A stretch of DNA of 31,325 nucleotides. Source: an uncultured Opitutia bacterium (lineage in GTDB: Bacteria > Verrucomicrobiota > Verrucomicrobiia > Opitutales > Opitutaceae). Every line of letters begins with the position of its first letter. Positions within the stretch are counted from its first letter, which is position 1. The translations under genes and the position numbers were made by a program. The stretch is taken from assembly GCA_937952235.1 (NCBI GenBank), contig CALFZM010000084.1, forward strand, positions 1 to 31,325, written 5' to 3'. The notes under the pieces are model-generated. The model did not search any database. It was not told the origin of the DNA and saw nothing but the letters and a program-made list of their open reading frames with translations. This document shows positions 1 through 7,635 of the stretch, one piece after another.

Positions 1-1
1 C

Positions 2-13
2 GGACAAGCCGCT
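2..13. repeat. Half-copy of dispersed palindromic repeat (window edge)
   Basis: The bases GGACAAGCCGCT match one half of the repeat seen intact near 1511 and 31221 (reverse complement AGCGGCTTGTCC there). The rest of the copy, if present, lies before the window. It sits just past the stop of the leftward LysR gene. Confidence 0.4.
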
Positions 14-70
14 GCACCGTGCCGTGCGGCCGTTCACACCGGCGATTCGAAGGCCAACGGAAGGTCCGGT

Positions 71-1024
71 TCAGACGGAACGGAGGCCCGATCGGGCGGG
101 GCCCGTTTCATGCCGTCTCTCCTGCGCCGCTTCCTCCCGCAGCAGGCCAGCGAACGCGCCAGCGACGGGCCTGGTGCGCGTCATGGCCACCCCGACCTTG
201 GCCACGATGGGATCGAAATTCGGTGAGAACGGCCGGCTAACCAAGCCACGCGGCAGGATGCCCGCGACGCTCCCGGCCAGGATGGCGGCACCGCGATGAG
301 CCTCAACGGACGCGAACAACGTCGAAACCCCGTCGCTCTCGAACCCCACGAACCGCGGCACGACTCCATGGGGCTTCAACATGGCTCGCACATGCGGCAC
401 GTAGTCCGGAAACGTCTCCCTTGCCAGGCCGACCAGCGGCACGTCGCGCAGCCGCTTCGGTGGCACGCGTTGCAACGAGGCGAGAGGATGGTCGCGCCGC
501 ACGACGAGCACGAGGCGGAGATGACGCAGAACGCTCCATTGAAAACCGGGCATCGCCGTAACGGAAGGTTCGAGCGCGATCACCACATCGAGACCGCCGG
601 CTCGGGCCAGCTTGAGGGTTTCCAAGGGCGTGACGTCCATCAGCTCCACCCGCACCGCGGGGTGCGCCCGACGGAATCGTTCCAGCACGCGTGGGAGAAT
701 GCCAGCCGTCGCTGACGGCGCGTAGCTGACCCGCAACACTTCCTGCGGCGGCACTGCGCGGGTCCGTCGCACGGCCAGATCGACGCGCGCCAGGATCTCC
801 TGCGCCTCCTCGAAGAAACGTTCGCCCGCGTCGGTGAGCCGGACGGCATTGGTGCGCCGCTCCAACAGCGGCACTCCGAGTTCCTCCTCGAGATCCTTCA
901 CCTGGCGGCTCAGCGCCGGCTGGGTGAGATGAAGCACCTGCGCCGCCCGGTTGAACGACCCGTGCGCGGCGGCGACCACGAAATAGCGAAGGTGGCGGAG
1001 CTCCACGCTGAACCCGTCGTTCAT
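71..1024 (-). CDS. LysR family transcriptional regulator
   Basis: Predicted cytoplasmic DNA-binding regulator of about 317 residues, the usual LysR length. The N-terminus (ELRHLRYFVVAAAHGSFNRA, then LTQPALSRQVKDLEEELG and LLERR) is a typical LysR winged helix-turn-helix in residues 6-65. It is followed by the two-lobed substrate-binding fold with LRVSYAPSATAGILP and a DVVIALEP segment. I chose the ATG at 1024 because the protein then begins MNDGFSVELRHLRYF, as in the family; an upstream in-frame start would add about 33 residues with no family character. It is divergent from the SnoaL-like gene at 1104, and the 79-base gap carries a palindrome over the start codon, so autoregulation and control of the neighbour are likely but inferred. 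The effector is unknown. Confidence 0.93.
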   Translation of the reverse strand: MNDGFSVELRHLRYFVVAAAHGSFNRAAQVLHLTQPALSRQVKDLEEELGVPLLERRTNAVRLTDAGERFFEEAQEILARVDLAVRRTRAVPPQEVLRVSYAPSATAGILPRVLERFRRAHPAVRVELMDVTPLETLKLARAGGLDVVIALEPSVTAMPGFQWSVLRHLRLVLVVRRDHPLASLQRVPPKRLRDVPLVGLARETFPDYVPHVRAMLKPHGVVPRFVGFESDGVSTLFASVEAHRGAAILAGSVAGILPRGLVSRPFSPNFDPIVAKVGVAMTRTRPVAGAFAGLLREEAAQERRHETGPARSGLRSV

Positions 1025-1036
1025 ACCAGGAGTATG
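1022..1036. promoter_or_regulatory. Palindrome in the LysR/SnoaL divergent intergenic region
   Basis: CATACcaggaGTATG is a perfect 5-base inverted repeat with a 5-base spacer, overlapping the start codon of the leftward LysR gene. LysR regulators commonly bind interrupted dyads in such divergent intervals, so this is a candidate operator. It does not fit the T-N11-A form exactly. Confidence 0.35.
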
Positions 1037-1103
1037 AGCGAGCCAAAAAAGTCGGCATTGGGCACCGGCGCGGCAAAGTGATAGGGTGGGATCCTTCCCA
1101 CTC

Positions 1104-1442
1104 ATGAACAACCCCTCCTCCACCTCCCTCCCCGAGCCGATCGCCCGCTACGTGGATTTCGCCAACCGCTTCGACGCCGCCGGCGCGGCGAGCTGCTTCG
1201 CTCCCGACGCCGTCGTGCGCGACGAACAGCGGGAATACGTCGGTCTTCCCGCCATCGAGGCGTGGGTACGCCACACCAGCGAGGCCTACCGCCCACAGGT
1301 GGAGGTGACCCGGTTCGCGGCCGACGGCGAACACGTGACGATGTCGGGGCGCGTGGAGGGAAACTTCCCCGGGAGCCCCGCCGATCTCGAGTACAGGGTG
1401 CTGCTGCGGCACGGAAGAATCGCGGCGCTGACGGTCGGATGA
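1104..1442 (+). CDS. SnoaL-like / NTF2-fold small protein
   Basis: About 112 residues. The pattern PIARYVDFANRFDAAGAASC, then FAPDAVVRDE, then GLPAIEAWVRHTSEAY, then a strand-rich C-terminal half (RVEGNFPGSPADLEYRVLL, GRIAALTVG) is the SnoaL-like alpha+beta barrel of the NTF2 superfamily. Members include small isomerases, hydratases and ligand-binding proteins, and sequence alone does not give the substrate. The ATG at 1104 gives the usual N-terminus; an upstream in-frame start adds only six residues. The gene is divergent from the LysR regulator and is its most likely target. No signal peptide is seen, so the protein is probably cytoplasmic. Confidence 0.85.
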   Translation: MNNPSSTSLPEPIARYVDFANRFDAAGAASCFAPDAVVRDEQREYVGLPAIEAWVRHTSEAYRPQVEVTRFAADGEHVTMSGRVEGNFPGSPADLEYRVLLRHGRIAALTVG

Positions 1443-1510
1443 GGGGCCCGGGCTTTCCCGGAACCAAGCCGTTGGCCTTGATCTCCCCGCCGCAATGGGG
1501 CGCCCGGCAA

Positions 1511-1587
1511 GGTGGAGCGGCTTGTCCGCAAGCCGCTGCGGAGCCGGTCCATCGCACGTCAGCCGCCTGGGGACAGGCGGCTCCACC
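1511..1587. repeat. Intact paired palindromic repeat (BIME-like)
   Basis: This 77-base element has two hairpins: AGCGGCTTG-TCCG-CAAGCCGCT at 1516-1537 and AGCCGCCTG-GGGA-CAGGCGGCT at 1561-1582, each with 9-base perfect arms. The outer ends GGTGGAGC and GCTCCACC are also complementary, so the whole element is two inverted units. A second copy of the same length is at 31221-31297. It lies between the converging SnoaL and pssA genes. Confidence 0.85.
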
Positions 1588-1605
1588 TTGCTGACGTATT
1601 CCGCC

Positions 1606-2244
1606 TCAGATCTTCGGCACGCGAATCGTGCTGATCATCAGGCTGCCGCTGATGGCATAGACCAACGTCAGCGGGTGAAGCACGAAACCGCCGAGCACCC
1701 ACACTCCCAGCCAAAGGTTCGCGCCGAGACGTCCGGTCGCATACAGCACCGCCAGCAGGGCGACGATCAGGACGCTCGTGGGAATCGGCGTCCCTTCGAA
1801 ATATTTCACCTTCCCGGAGTCGTCCGCCAGCGCATCGGCCGTCGCGTTGAACCGCGCCAGACGGCTGATGCCGCACGCCACGAAGTACAGCAGGATCGCC
1901 ACGTCGAGCGAGCCCCGCATCCCGACGGCAAAGCCCAGGGCCGCCGGCGCGAGGCCGAATGAGATGACGTCGGCGAGCGAATCGAGATCCGCGCCCAGCA
2001 AGGACGAGCGCCGCCGCCACCGCGCCACCCGGCCATCCGCGAAGTCGAACACCAACGCGACCGGCAGGAGCGCCATCGCGATCACCAGCCACCGGCCATG
2101 GGCGGTCACGAGAAACTGCATCGCCGCCAGCACCGAGGCGGTGCCGCAGAAGCCGTTGGCCAGCGTCAGGAAGTCGGCGAGGACGAACGATCGGATCAGG
2201 GAGAAGCGGCGCGGTCGGGGGGCGGAGACAGGGGTTTCAAGCAT
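1606..2244 (-). CDS. pssA: CDP-diacylglycerol--serine O-phosphatidyltransferase
   Basis: Integral membrane enzyme that makes phosphatidylserine from CDP-diacylglycerol and serine, the first step to phosphatidylethanolamine. The CDP-alcohol phosphotransferase signature DGxxAR-x8-G-x3-D-x3-D is complete: D70, G71, A74, R75, G84, D88 and D92. The segments SRLARFN and YFEGTPIPTS that follow are typical of PssA rather than PgsA. About six hydrophobic segments fit the family, as does the length of 212 residues. The ATG at 2244 gives MLETPVSAPRPRRFSLIRSF, and the first membrane segment follows directly. The upstream DUF1080 gene is divergent. No decarboxylase gene (psd), a common partner, is in the window. 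Confidence 0.93.
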   Translation of the reverse strand: MLETPVSAPRPRRFSLIRSFVLADFLTLANGFCGTASVLAAMQFLVTAHGRWLVIAMALLPVALVFDFADGRVARWRRRSSLLGADLDSLADVISFGLAPAALGFAVGMRGSLDVAILLYFVACGISRLARFNATADALADDSGKVKYFEGTPIPTSVLIVALLAVLYATGRLGANLWLGVWVLGGFVLHPLTLVYAISGSLMISTIRVPKI

Positions 2245-2421
2245 GGCGGGGATCGAGTTACTCCTTGGTAGTCTTCGGCCGCGAGGCGTTCCCGCCGCGG
2301 AAGGTGTCGGCCAACGAATAGCCTGCGCGGCCCGGGGCAGGCGAGACCGGTTGCAGCCGCGCAGCGACGGCAGGTTTGGGTCGCTTCCCGTCCCACGGTC
2401 CGTCATTGTCGGGGCCCCCTC

Positions 2422-3216
2422 ATGCGCCGCGTCCACCTCCTCCTGTTTTGTCTCTGCAGCCTGCCCGCCTTCGCGCAGGACGGCTTCGTCGCACTCTTCA
2501 ATGGTCGGGACCTTTCCGGCTGGGACGTCGAACCCGGGCTCTGGCGCGTCCAGGACGGGATCATCATCGGCACGAGCGAAGTCGGCCGGCCGAAGACCAA
2601 CTCTTTCCTGATCTGGCGGGGCACGGTCAGGGATTTCGAGCTGCGGGTCACGATCCGCGTGGTCGGCGATAACAATTCCGGGGTGCAGTATCGCAGCCGT
2701 CGCCTGCCCGAAATCACGCCGTGGACGATTCAGGGTTATCAATGCGACGTGCATCCGGTCGACGTCCACACCGCGATGACCTACGAGGAGCGCGGACGCG
2801 GCATCTTCGGCTACAACGGCGTCGACGTCGTCATGGATCCTTCCGGCCAGCGCTGGCAGGTCGGCGAGCGTCCCCCCGTGACGGCCGATCTCGCGCAATG
2901 GAACGAGTTCGCCGTGATCGCCCGCGGCAACCGGCTCGAGCACAAACTGAACGGCCGGACCACGTCGGTCTTCATCGACCACGACGAGAAAAACCGCGCG
3001 CTCTCCGGCCTTGTCGCCCTCCAGCTCCACGCCGGCACGCCGCACACGATCCAGGTGAAGCAGGTCTTGCTGAAGACCCTCGACGCCGGCCCGGTGCTGC
3101 ACTTCGACGCCGCCGCGCTGCCCCCTGGCGCCCGGAAGATCGACAAACCCAGAGTCGTGAGCGCACAAGGCCGGAACCCGCCGCCGAAGAAGACCGGCGC
3201 ACCGGGACCGAAGTGA
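2422..3216 (+). CDS. Secreted DUF1080 / 3-keto-disaccharide hydrolase domain protein
   Basis: 264 residues with a signal peptide (MRRVHLLLFCLCSLPAFAQ, cleavage about residue 19). The mature protein starts GFVALFNGRDLSGWDVEPGL, the usual opening of DUF1080. Further family blocks are FELRVTIRVVGDNNSGVQYR, WTIQGYQCDV, and the closing IQVKQVLLKTL strand. Some DUF1080 proteins hydrolyse 3-keto-glycosides; many are uncharacterised, so the activity here is inferred from the fold (concanavalin-like jelly roll). The C-terminal tail of about 30 residues is rich in Pro and Lys. It is followed by a repeat unit and the DUF6250-like gene, with which it may be co-transcribed. No clear Shine-Dalgarno sequence precedes the ATG. 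Confidence 0.9.
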   Translation: MRRVHLLLFCLCSLPAFAQDGFVALFNGRDLSGWDVEPGLWRVQDGIIIGTSEVGRPKTNSFLIWRGTVRDFELRVTIRVVGDNNSGVQYRSRRLPEITPWTIQGYQCDVHPVDVHTAMTYEERGRGIFGYNGVDVVMDPSGQRWQVGERPPVTADLAQWNEFAVIARGNRLEHKLNGRTTSVFIDHDEKNRALSGLVALQLHAGTPHTIQVKQVLLKTLDAGPVLHFDAAALPPGARKIDKPRVVSAQGRNPPPKKTGAPGPK

Positions 3217-3233
3217 CTTCAGCCTACCGTCGA

Positions 3234-3260
3234 GGTGGAGCGGCGTGTCCCCACGCCGCT
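3234..3260. repeat. Single unit of the dispersed palindromic repeat
   Basis: GGTGGAG is followed by AGCGGCGTG-TCCC-CACGCCGCT (9-base perfect arms, 3239-3260). Layout and flank match the left half of the element at 1511, with compensating changes in both arms that keep the hairpin. It lies between two secreted-protein genes. Confidence 0.7.
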
Positions 3261-3346
3261 GCTCTCCGCCGACGGCCCGCATCTCTGCACCGTGGCGCGA
3301 TTGAGCGGACTCGCGCGCGACGCAAAATTCTGTTCCGGATGTACCG

Positions 3347-4012
3347 GTGAACTTCTTTCGCACGTGCACGCTGGCGGCGATCTGGCTGTGCGCGGCCGTG
3401 GGCGGCGCGGCCGCGGAGCCCCGGACTACCTGGCGAGTCGAACAGGTCGCCCCCGGCACGGCGACACAGCATGACGGAGTGCTGGTGATCCAGGATGTGG
3501 CGGGCTGCACGGCCTGGTGGCCGGAGCGCCTGGTCGCCCCCGTGGAGATCAGCTACGACGTGACCGTGGTGATGGCAGGCGGCAGGACCGACCGGGTCTC
3601 GGACGTGAACTGTTTCTGGATGGCGCGGGATCCGCGCTCGGAGGATCCGCCCTTCGCTCCCGCACTGGCGCGCACGGGGAAGTTCTCGGACTACGATTCG
3701 TTGCTCACCTACTACGTCGGCTACGGCGGCAACAACAATACGACGACGCGGTTCCGCCGCTACGACGGCACCGCGGCCCGGCCGCTGCTGCCGGAACACG
3801 ACCTGAGCGGTTCGCGTTTCCTGCTGGAAGGCAACCGCACCTACCGGATCCGGCTGGTGGCAAGGGACGGTGTGGCGGAGTACTACCGGGACGGGGAGAA
3901 GATTTTCTCGTTTCGCGATCCCGCGCCACTCACCGCCGGGTGGTTCGCGATCCGCACCGTGCGCAGCCATCTCGAGGTGAAAAACCTCCGGATCGCCCGT
4001 CCGGCACCCTGA
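3347..4012 (+). CDS. Secreted DUF6250-like protein
   Basis: 221 residues starting at a GTG. A signal peptide is clear (MNFFRTCTLAAIWLCAAVGG, cleaved after AAA). The mature part is beta-rich: an EISYDVTVVMAGG strand, then VSDVNCFWMARDPR, TYYVGYGGNNNTTTRFRRY, YRIRLVARDGVAEYYRDGE and the closing HLEVKNLRI. This order (film-like opening strand, NCFWMA..DP, GYGGN..TTRFRRY, closing strand) is what I recall for DUF6250 proteins, which occur near glycan-degrading enzymes and probably have a lectin-like jelly-roll fold. The precise function is unknown. It follows the DUF1080 gene by 130 bases on the same strand and converges on the histidine kinase gene. Confidence 0.8.
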   Translation: MNFFRTCTLAAIWLCAAVGGAAAEPRTTWRVEQVAPGTATQHDGVLVIQDVAGCTAWWPERLVAPVEISYDVTVVMAGGRTDRVSDVNCFWMARDPRSEDPPFAPALARTGKFSDYDSLLTYYVGYGGNNNTTTRFRRYDGTAARPLLPEHDLSGSRFLLEGNRTYRIRLVARDGVAEYYRDGEKIFSFRDPAPLTAGWFAIRTVRSHLEVKNLRIARPAP

Positions 4013-4042
4013 TGGCATCCAGGCGCTCCGGCGGTCGCCTTT

Positions 4043-6406
4043 TCAGGCCTCCACGCGTTCGCGCCGGAGACGCGCCGCCGCACCGCGCAACTTCTGCGCG
4101 AGGTCGGCCGCGACCACCGGTTTGGTGAGATAGTCATCCATGCCATGCTTCAGGCATTGCTCCCGATCCTGGAGGCTGGCGTGGGCGGTAAGCGCGATGA
4201 TCTGCGGCCGGATCCGGACGTCCGTCCGCTCCCGAATCGCCTGCGTCGCGCTGTAGCCGTCGCGCTGAGGCATCTGCACGTCCATGAGGATCACGTCATA
4301 CTCCTGGCGCGAGACACTTTCGAGGCACTCGTCGCCGTCCGCGACGATGTCGCACCGATAGCCCAGCCGCTCGAGCAGGCGCCCCGCCACCTTCTGGTTC
4401 ACGACATTGTCCTCCGCCATCAGGATGCGCAGCGGGATTTCCTCCGCGAGGGAGACCGGAGACGGGGCGGCCCCCCGGAGCTCTCCTTCAGCGGCCCGCG
4501 CGTGGCCAAGGGCGGCGAGGAGCGCGTCCAGCAGGGGAGCGAAGCGCACCGGCTTGTGGAACCGGGCGGCGAAGTGCAGCCAGCGGGGGTCCTCCCGGTC
4601 GTGCTGCACCGCGGCGGAGCTGAGCATGATCAACGGGAGCTGGCGATGCGGCGCCAGGGCGTGGATGCGCGCCGCGAGATCCAGTCCGTCCATCTCGGGC
4701 ATCTGCAAGTCGAGAATCGCCAGGTCGGCTGGATTCGCCTGGAGCCAGGCCAGGGCGGCATCGCCGGACTCGACCTCCCACGTGCGCATGCCCCAGCGCT
4801 GCGCCTGGACCGAGAGGATGCGGCGGTTCACTTCGCCATCGTCGACGATGAGCAGAAGTTTTCCCTGCAGCAGCGACAGGTCGGGCGAAGGCAAAGGGTG
4901 CGAGTCCGCGGCGCGCAGGCGCACGGTGAATCCGAAGGTCGATCCCTGTCCCGGCTCGCTCTCGACCCAGATGCGGCCGTGCATGATCTCCACCAGGCTC
5001 TTCGCGATGGCCAGTCCCAGGCCGGTGCCGCCGAAGCGGCGGGAGATGGAACTGTCGACCTGGCTGAACTGCTTGAAGAGCCGGTCCCGGCGATCCGGCG
5101 CGATGCCGATGCCGGTGTCCTTCACCTCGAAACGGAACTCGTGCCAGGATTCGGCCGGTGCGCTGGCGCGCGGCTCGGCCGGGCCGAGCAGCCGGCTCGA
5201 CACCCGCACGAAGACCGAACCCCGCGGCGAGAACTTGATGCCGTTGCCGATGAGGTTCACGAGGATCTGCCGCAGGCGCGAGGCATCCCCCACGAGGCGG
5301 AGCGGCGCCGCCTCGTGCAACAGGTAACCCAGGTCGATGTGCTTCTCCGCGGCGCGCGGGCTGAAGAGGTCGAGCGTATCCTCGATGCAACGTCGGAGTT
5401 CGAACGGCTGCTCCTCGAGTTCGAGCCGGCCGGACTCGATCTTCGAGAAGTCGAGGATGTCGTTGATCACCACCAGGAGCGAATCGCAGCTCTGCCGCAC
5501 GGTCTCGGCAAAGCTGCGCTGCTGCGGGTCGAGCGAGGTGTCGAGCAGCAGGCTCGTCATGCCCATGACGCCGTTCATCGGCGTCCGGATTTCGTGCGAC
5601 ATGTTGGCCAGGAACTCCGATTTGGCCTGGCTGGCGGCATCGGCCGCCTCTTTGGCCGCCTTGAGCTCCTGCTCCACCCGGCGGCGCTCGGCGATGTTGG
5701 CCTCGAGGCGGCGATTGGTGTCGGCCAGGTCCCGGGTGCGCGCCGCCACGGCCACCTCGATCCGCTCCGCGGTCAGTTCCGATTCCGCACGCTTGAGGCT
5801 GTTTTCCGCACTCATCCGGCGCGACTGCCGGCAGTTCAGAATCAGGAAGATGTCCTCGAAAACCACCCACCCCGCGTGCTCGAGCCAGCGTCCCGAGCCG
5901 GCCAGGTCGGCGCCATAGATGGACTGCGGCCAGTAGAGGTCCCGCCACGCATGGTCGAGGGTGACGGCCAGGGAGGCGGTGACGATCACACGCCAGTCGC
6001 GATAGAAGGCGAGGAACGCGAGGGAGCCGAAGACGTGGAAGTGCGTCTCGAGGCGCCCGCCCGTCAGATGAATCAGGAGCGCCGAGGCAAACATCTGCGC
6101 CACGGCAATGGCATGACGCGTGCCGACATGCGCCGGGCACCAGAAGCCGAGCGCGGCGGCGGGGAGCGCCACGGCCCCGCCCAGCAGGGTCGCCGCCCAG
6201 ACGTGGACGTGGAGCTGGCTGGTTTCGCCGAGCCAGGTGCGCGGAGTGAGCCCCAGCGCCAGGCCGATCCCGGCCAGCCATTGCACCACCAGCAGCAACG
6301 CGAACGCCCGGTCGATCTGCGCCCAATAGCGCTGCAGCGAACGCGCCTCGATCGCGGCCGCCCTTTCCCGGAGCGCCGGCGACGGACTCTCGGCGTCCTC
6401 CCTCAC
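4043..6406 (-). CDS. Membrane hybrid sensor histidine kinase with two receiver domains
   Basis: About 787 residues. Residues 25-200 hold five or so membrane segments with conserved histidines (HVHVW, ETHFHVFGSLAFLAFYRDWR, LDHAW). A short coiled coil follows, then HisKA with the phospho-accepting His271 in MSHEIRTPMNG, then HATPase with N box (NLIGNGIKF), DTGIGIA and GGTGLGLAI. Two receiver domains follow: the first with LAILDLQMPEMDG and lysine in FHKPVR, the second with VILMDVQMPQRDG, LTAHA and TKPV. Both keep the acidic pocket, Asp and Lys. I chose GTG at 6406 because it overlaps the redoxin stop as GTGA; a TTG at 6436 is the only longer choice. Translation is probably coupled to the redoxin gene. 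No separate response regulator is adjacent. Confidence 0.93.
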   Translation of the reverse strand: MREDAESPSPALRERAAAIEARSLQRYWAQIDRAFALLLVVQWLAGIGLALGLTPRTWLGETSQLHVHVWAATLLGGAVALPAAALGFWCPAHVGTRHAIAVAQMFASALLIHLTGGRLETHFHVFGSLAFLAFYRDWRVIVTASLAVTLDHAWRDLYWPQSIYGADLAGSGRWLEHAGWVVFEDIFLILNCRQSRRMSAENSLKRAESELTAERIEVAVAARTRDLADTNRRLEANIAERRRVEQELKAAKEAADAASQAKSEFLANMSHEIRTPMNGVMGMTSLLLDTSLDPQQRSFAETVRQSCDSLLVVINDILDFSKIESGRLELEEQPFELRRCIEDTLDLFSPRAAEKHIDLGYLLHEAAPLRLVGDASRLRQILVNLIGNGIKFSPRGSVFVRVSSRLLGPAEPRASAPAESWHEFRFEVKDTGIGIAPDRRDRLFKQFSQVDSSISRRFGGTGLGLAIAKSLVEIMHGRIWVESEPGQGSTFGFTVRLRAADSHPLPSPDLSLLQGKLLLIVDDGEVNRRILSVQAQRWGMRTWEVESGDAALAWLQANPADLAILDLQMPEMDGLDLAARIHALAPHRQLPLIMLSSAAVQHDREDPRWLHFAARFHKPVRFAPLLDALLAALGHARAAEGELRGAAPSPVSLAEEIPLRILMAEDNVVNQKVAGRLLERLGYRCDIVADGDECLESVSRQEYDVILMDVQMPQRDGYSATQAIRERTDVRIRPQIIALTAHASLQDREQCLKHGMDDYLTKPVVAADLAQKLRGAAARLRRERVEA

Positions 6407-7068
6407 GAACCCGGATCCCCGCTGTTCAAGGCACAACCGAAAACGGGCTGGTTCGCCGGGCCGTCCGTTCCGCAGACGTCCTCCATCCGCAGCGCAGCGA
6501 GCACGGCGGCCCGCCCCGGATTGTCGCCCACATGCCCGCGGGCCAGGGTGATGCCACCGCGGTAGGCCAGCGAGCCGTCCGCCCGATAGAGTCGTGTCTC
6601 CCCCGAGGTGCGCAGACCGAACGCGCGCAATCGCCGGCCCTCCGGGTCGACCAGCGCGGTCACGTGGGGCAGCGATTGCGCCCGGCGGAAAAGGTCCGAG
6701 GCCTCAGCCGGCTCCGGCGTGGCCACGGCGGCAAATATCACCCGCGCCTCGAGCCGCCCTCCGGCCTGCGCGAGCAGGCTTTCCAGTTCGCTGAGACTCG
6801 CGCGCGAGCACGGGCAGCCGGGGTGCATCGCCACCACGAGCGTGGACCGCGCCGGGGAGCGCGGGAGGTCCGCCCCCTCCGGCCAAGCCGCGGGCGCCGA
6901 CCCGAGTTCGCCCGGCGTGAAGCTGTAGTTGTTCAGCCACTTCACGCCGGCCACCGCCACCGCCACCCAGAGCGAAAGGCCGGTCGCGAGCAGCGCGCGT
7001 TGGCGGAAGGACGAGAATGACGTGGACACGGGAGCGGAATGGAAGGCCAGCGCTGGCCACGTAGTCAT
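6403..7068 (-). CDS. RedB-like membrane-anchored thioredoxin-fold protein
   Basis: 221 residues. One membrane segment at 25-44 (ALLATGLSLWVAVAVAGVKW) is followed by NNYSFTPGELG, then a thioredoxin-like domain with a VVAMHPGCPCSRAS active-site region: His82, Cys85 and Cys87 in an HPxCPC arrangement in place of CxxC. Later blocks (VTALVDPEGRRLRAFGLRTS, TRLYRADGSLAYRGGI) match the redoxin core. The C-terminus carries two more cysteines. The anchor suggests the domain faces the periplasm. RedB-like proteins of this type are known by sequence in planctomycetes and verrucomicrobia, with no firm biochemical role that I can name. It is the first gene of a two-gene unit with the histidine kinase (GTGA overlap), so a redox or metal cue sensed together is possible. 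Confidence 0.85.
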   Translation of the reverse strand: MTTWPALAFHSAPVSTSFSSFRQRALLATGLSLWVAVAVAGVKWLNNYSFTPGELGSAPAAWPEGADLPRSPARSTLVVAMHPGCPCSRASLSELESLLAQAGGRLEARVIFAAVATPEPAEASDLFRRAQSLPHVTALVDPEGRRLRAFGLRTSGETRLYRADGSLAYRGGITLARGHVGDNPGRAAVLAALRMEDVCGTDGPANQPVFGCALNSGDPGS

Positions 7069-7213
7069 CGTCGCCGGCCCCCCCGGCTGAAGCGCGGGCC
7101 CAGACTATATATTTTCGACGGATCCGGCTGCCGGGCGGGCACCTGCCCGGGCGCGCGGCGCCGGCAACCCCGCGTGAACCGGAAAAAGTCCGCCAAAATC
7201 GTTTTATATCTTG

Positions 7214-7223
7214 CTTAATTAAG
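7214..7223. promoter_or_regulatory. AT-rich palindrome upstream of arsR-type gene
   Basis: CTTAATTAAG is a perfect 10-base palindrome in a markedly AT-rich patch (7200-7235) 21 bases before the ArsR start. ArsR repressors often autoregulate through such dyads near the promoter. The same 176-base gap must also hold the leftward redoxin promoter; an AT-rich TATATATTTT near 7105 could serve it. Confidence 0.4.
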
Positions 7224-7244
7224 TTTTCTCTTAACCGTGAACGC

Positions 7245-7580
7245 ATGCAAAGCCTCGCCGCCCTCGCCGATCCCACCCGGCGCCGCATTGTCGAGCTGCT
7301 CGCCGAGCGGGATCGGGCCGCGGGGGAGCTGGTGGACGAGTTCGACCTGAGCGCTCCGGCGATCTCCCAGCACCTCAACGTGCTGCGGGAGGCGGGCCTC
7401 ATCGTCACCCGCGCCGAAGGCAAGGCGCGTATCCAATCCTTGAATCCGGCCGGGCTCGACGAACTCGAGGCCTGGCTGCAACGCACGCGCCGGTTCTGGA
7501 GTCGCCGCCTCGACGCGCTGGAACGCGAACTGCGGGCGGAGGACGAGCGCGCCGCCAAGGCACGGAAACGCCAGGGATGA
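7245..7580 (+). CDS. ArsR family winged-helix repressor
   Basis: 111 residues. The core LAALADPTRRRIVELLAERD, AGELVDEFDLSAPAISQHLN, VLREAGLIVTRAEGKARI is a full ArsR winged helix-turn-helix. It lacks the ELCVCDL cysteine motif of arsenic sensors, so it is more like the metal-independent ArsR proteins found beside SRPBCC/AHSA1 genes. The C-terminal WLQRTRRFWSRRLDALEREL helix is also typical of that subgroup, where it usually helps dimerisation. The next gene, 55 bases on, is an SRPBCC protein, which makes the pair a recognisable two-gene unit. The palindrome at 7214 is a likely operator. The effector is not known. Confidence 0.92.
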   Translation: MQSLAALADPTRRRIVELLAERDRAAGELVDEFDLSAPAISQHLNVLREAGLIVTRAEGKARIQSLNPAGLDELEAWLQRTRRFWSRRLDALERELRAEDERAAKARKRQG

Positions 7581-7635
7581 CCCCGTCGCTTCGTGCCCGG
7601 ACTGCAGTCGCCTCCACCCGCCGCCACGCCCTCTT

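Noticed and set aside
2244..3510. Extension of pssA upstream to give a protein of over 600 residues
   Set aside because: The extension is antisense to the DUF1080 gene and has shadow composition; the CDP-alcohol phosphotransferase fold is complete from the ATG at 2244.
4145..6565. Long rightward frame of about 800 codons opposite the hybrid kinase
   Set aside because: It is a mirror frame of the leftward kinase: the composition is Arg/Pro/His/Gly-rich and shows no domain, while the leftward frame has complete HisKA, HATPase and two receivers.
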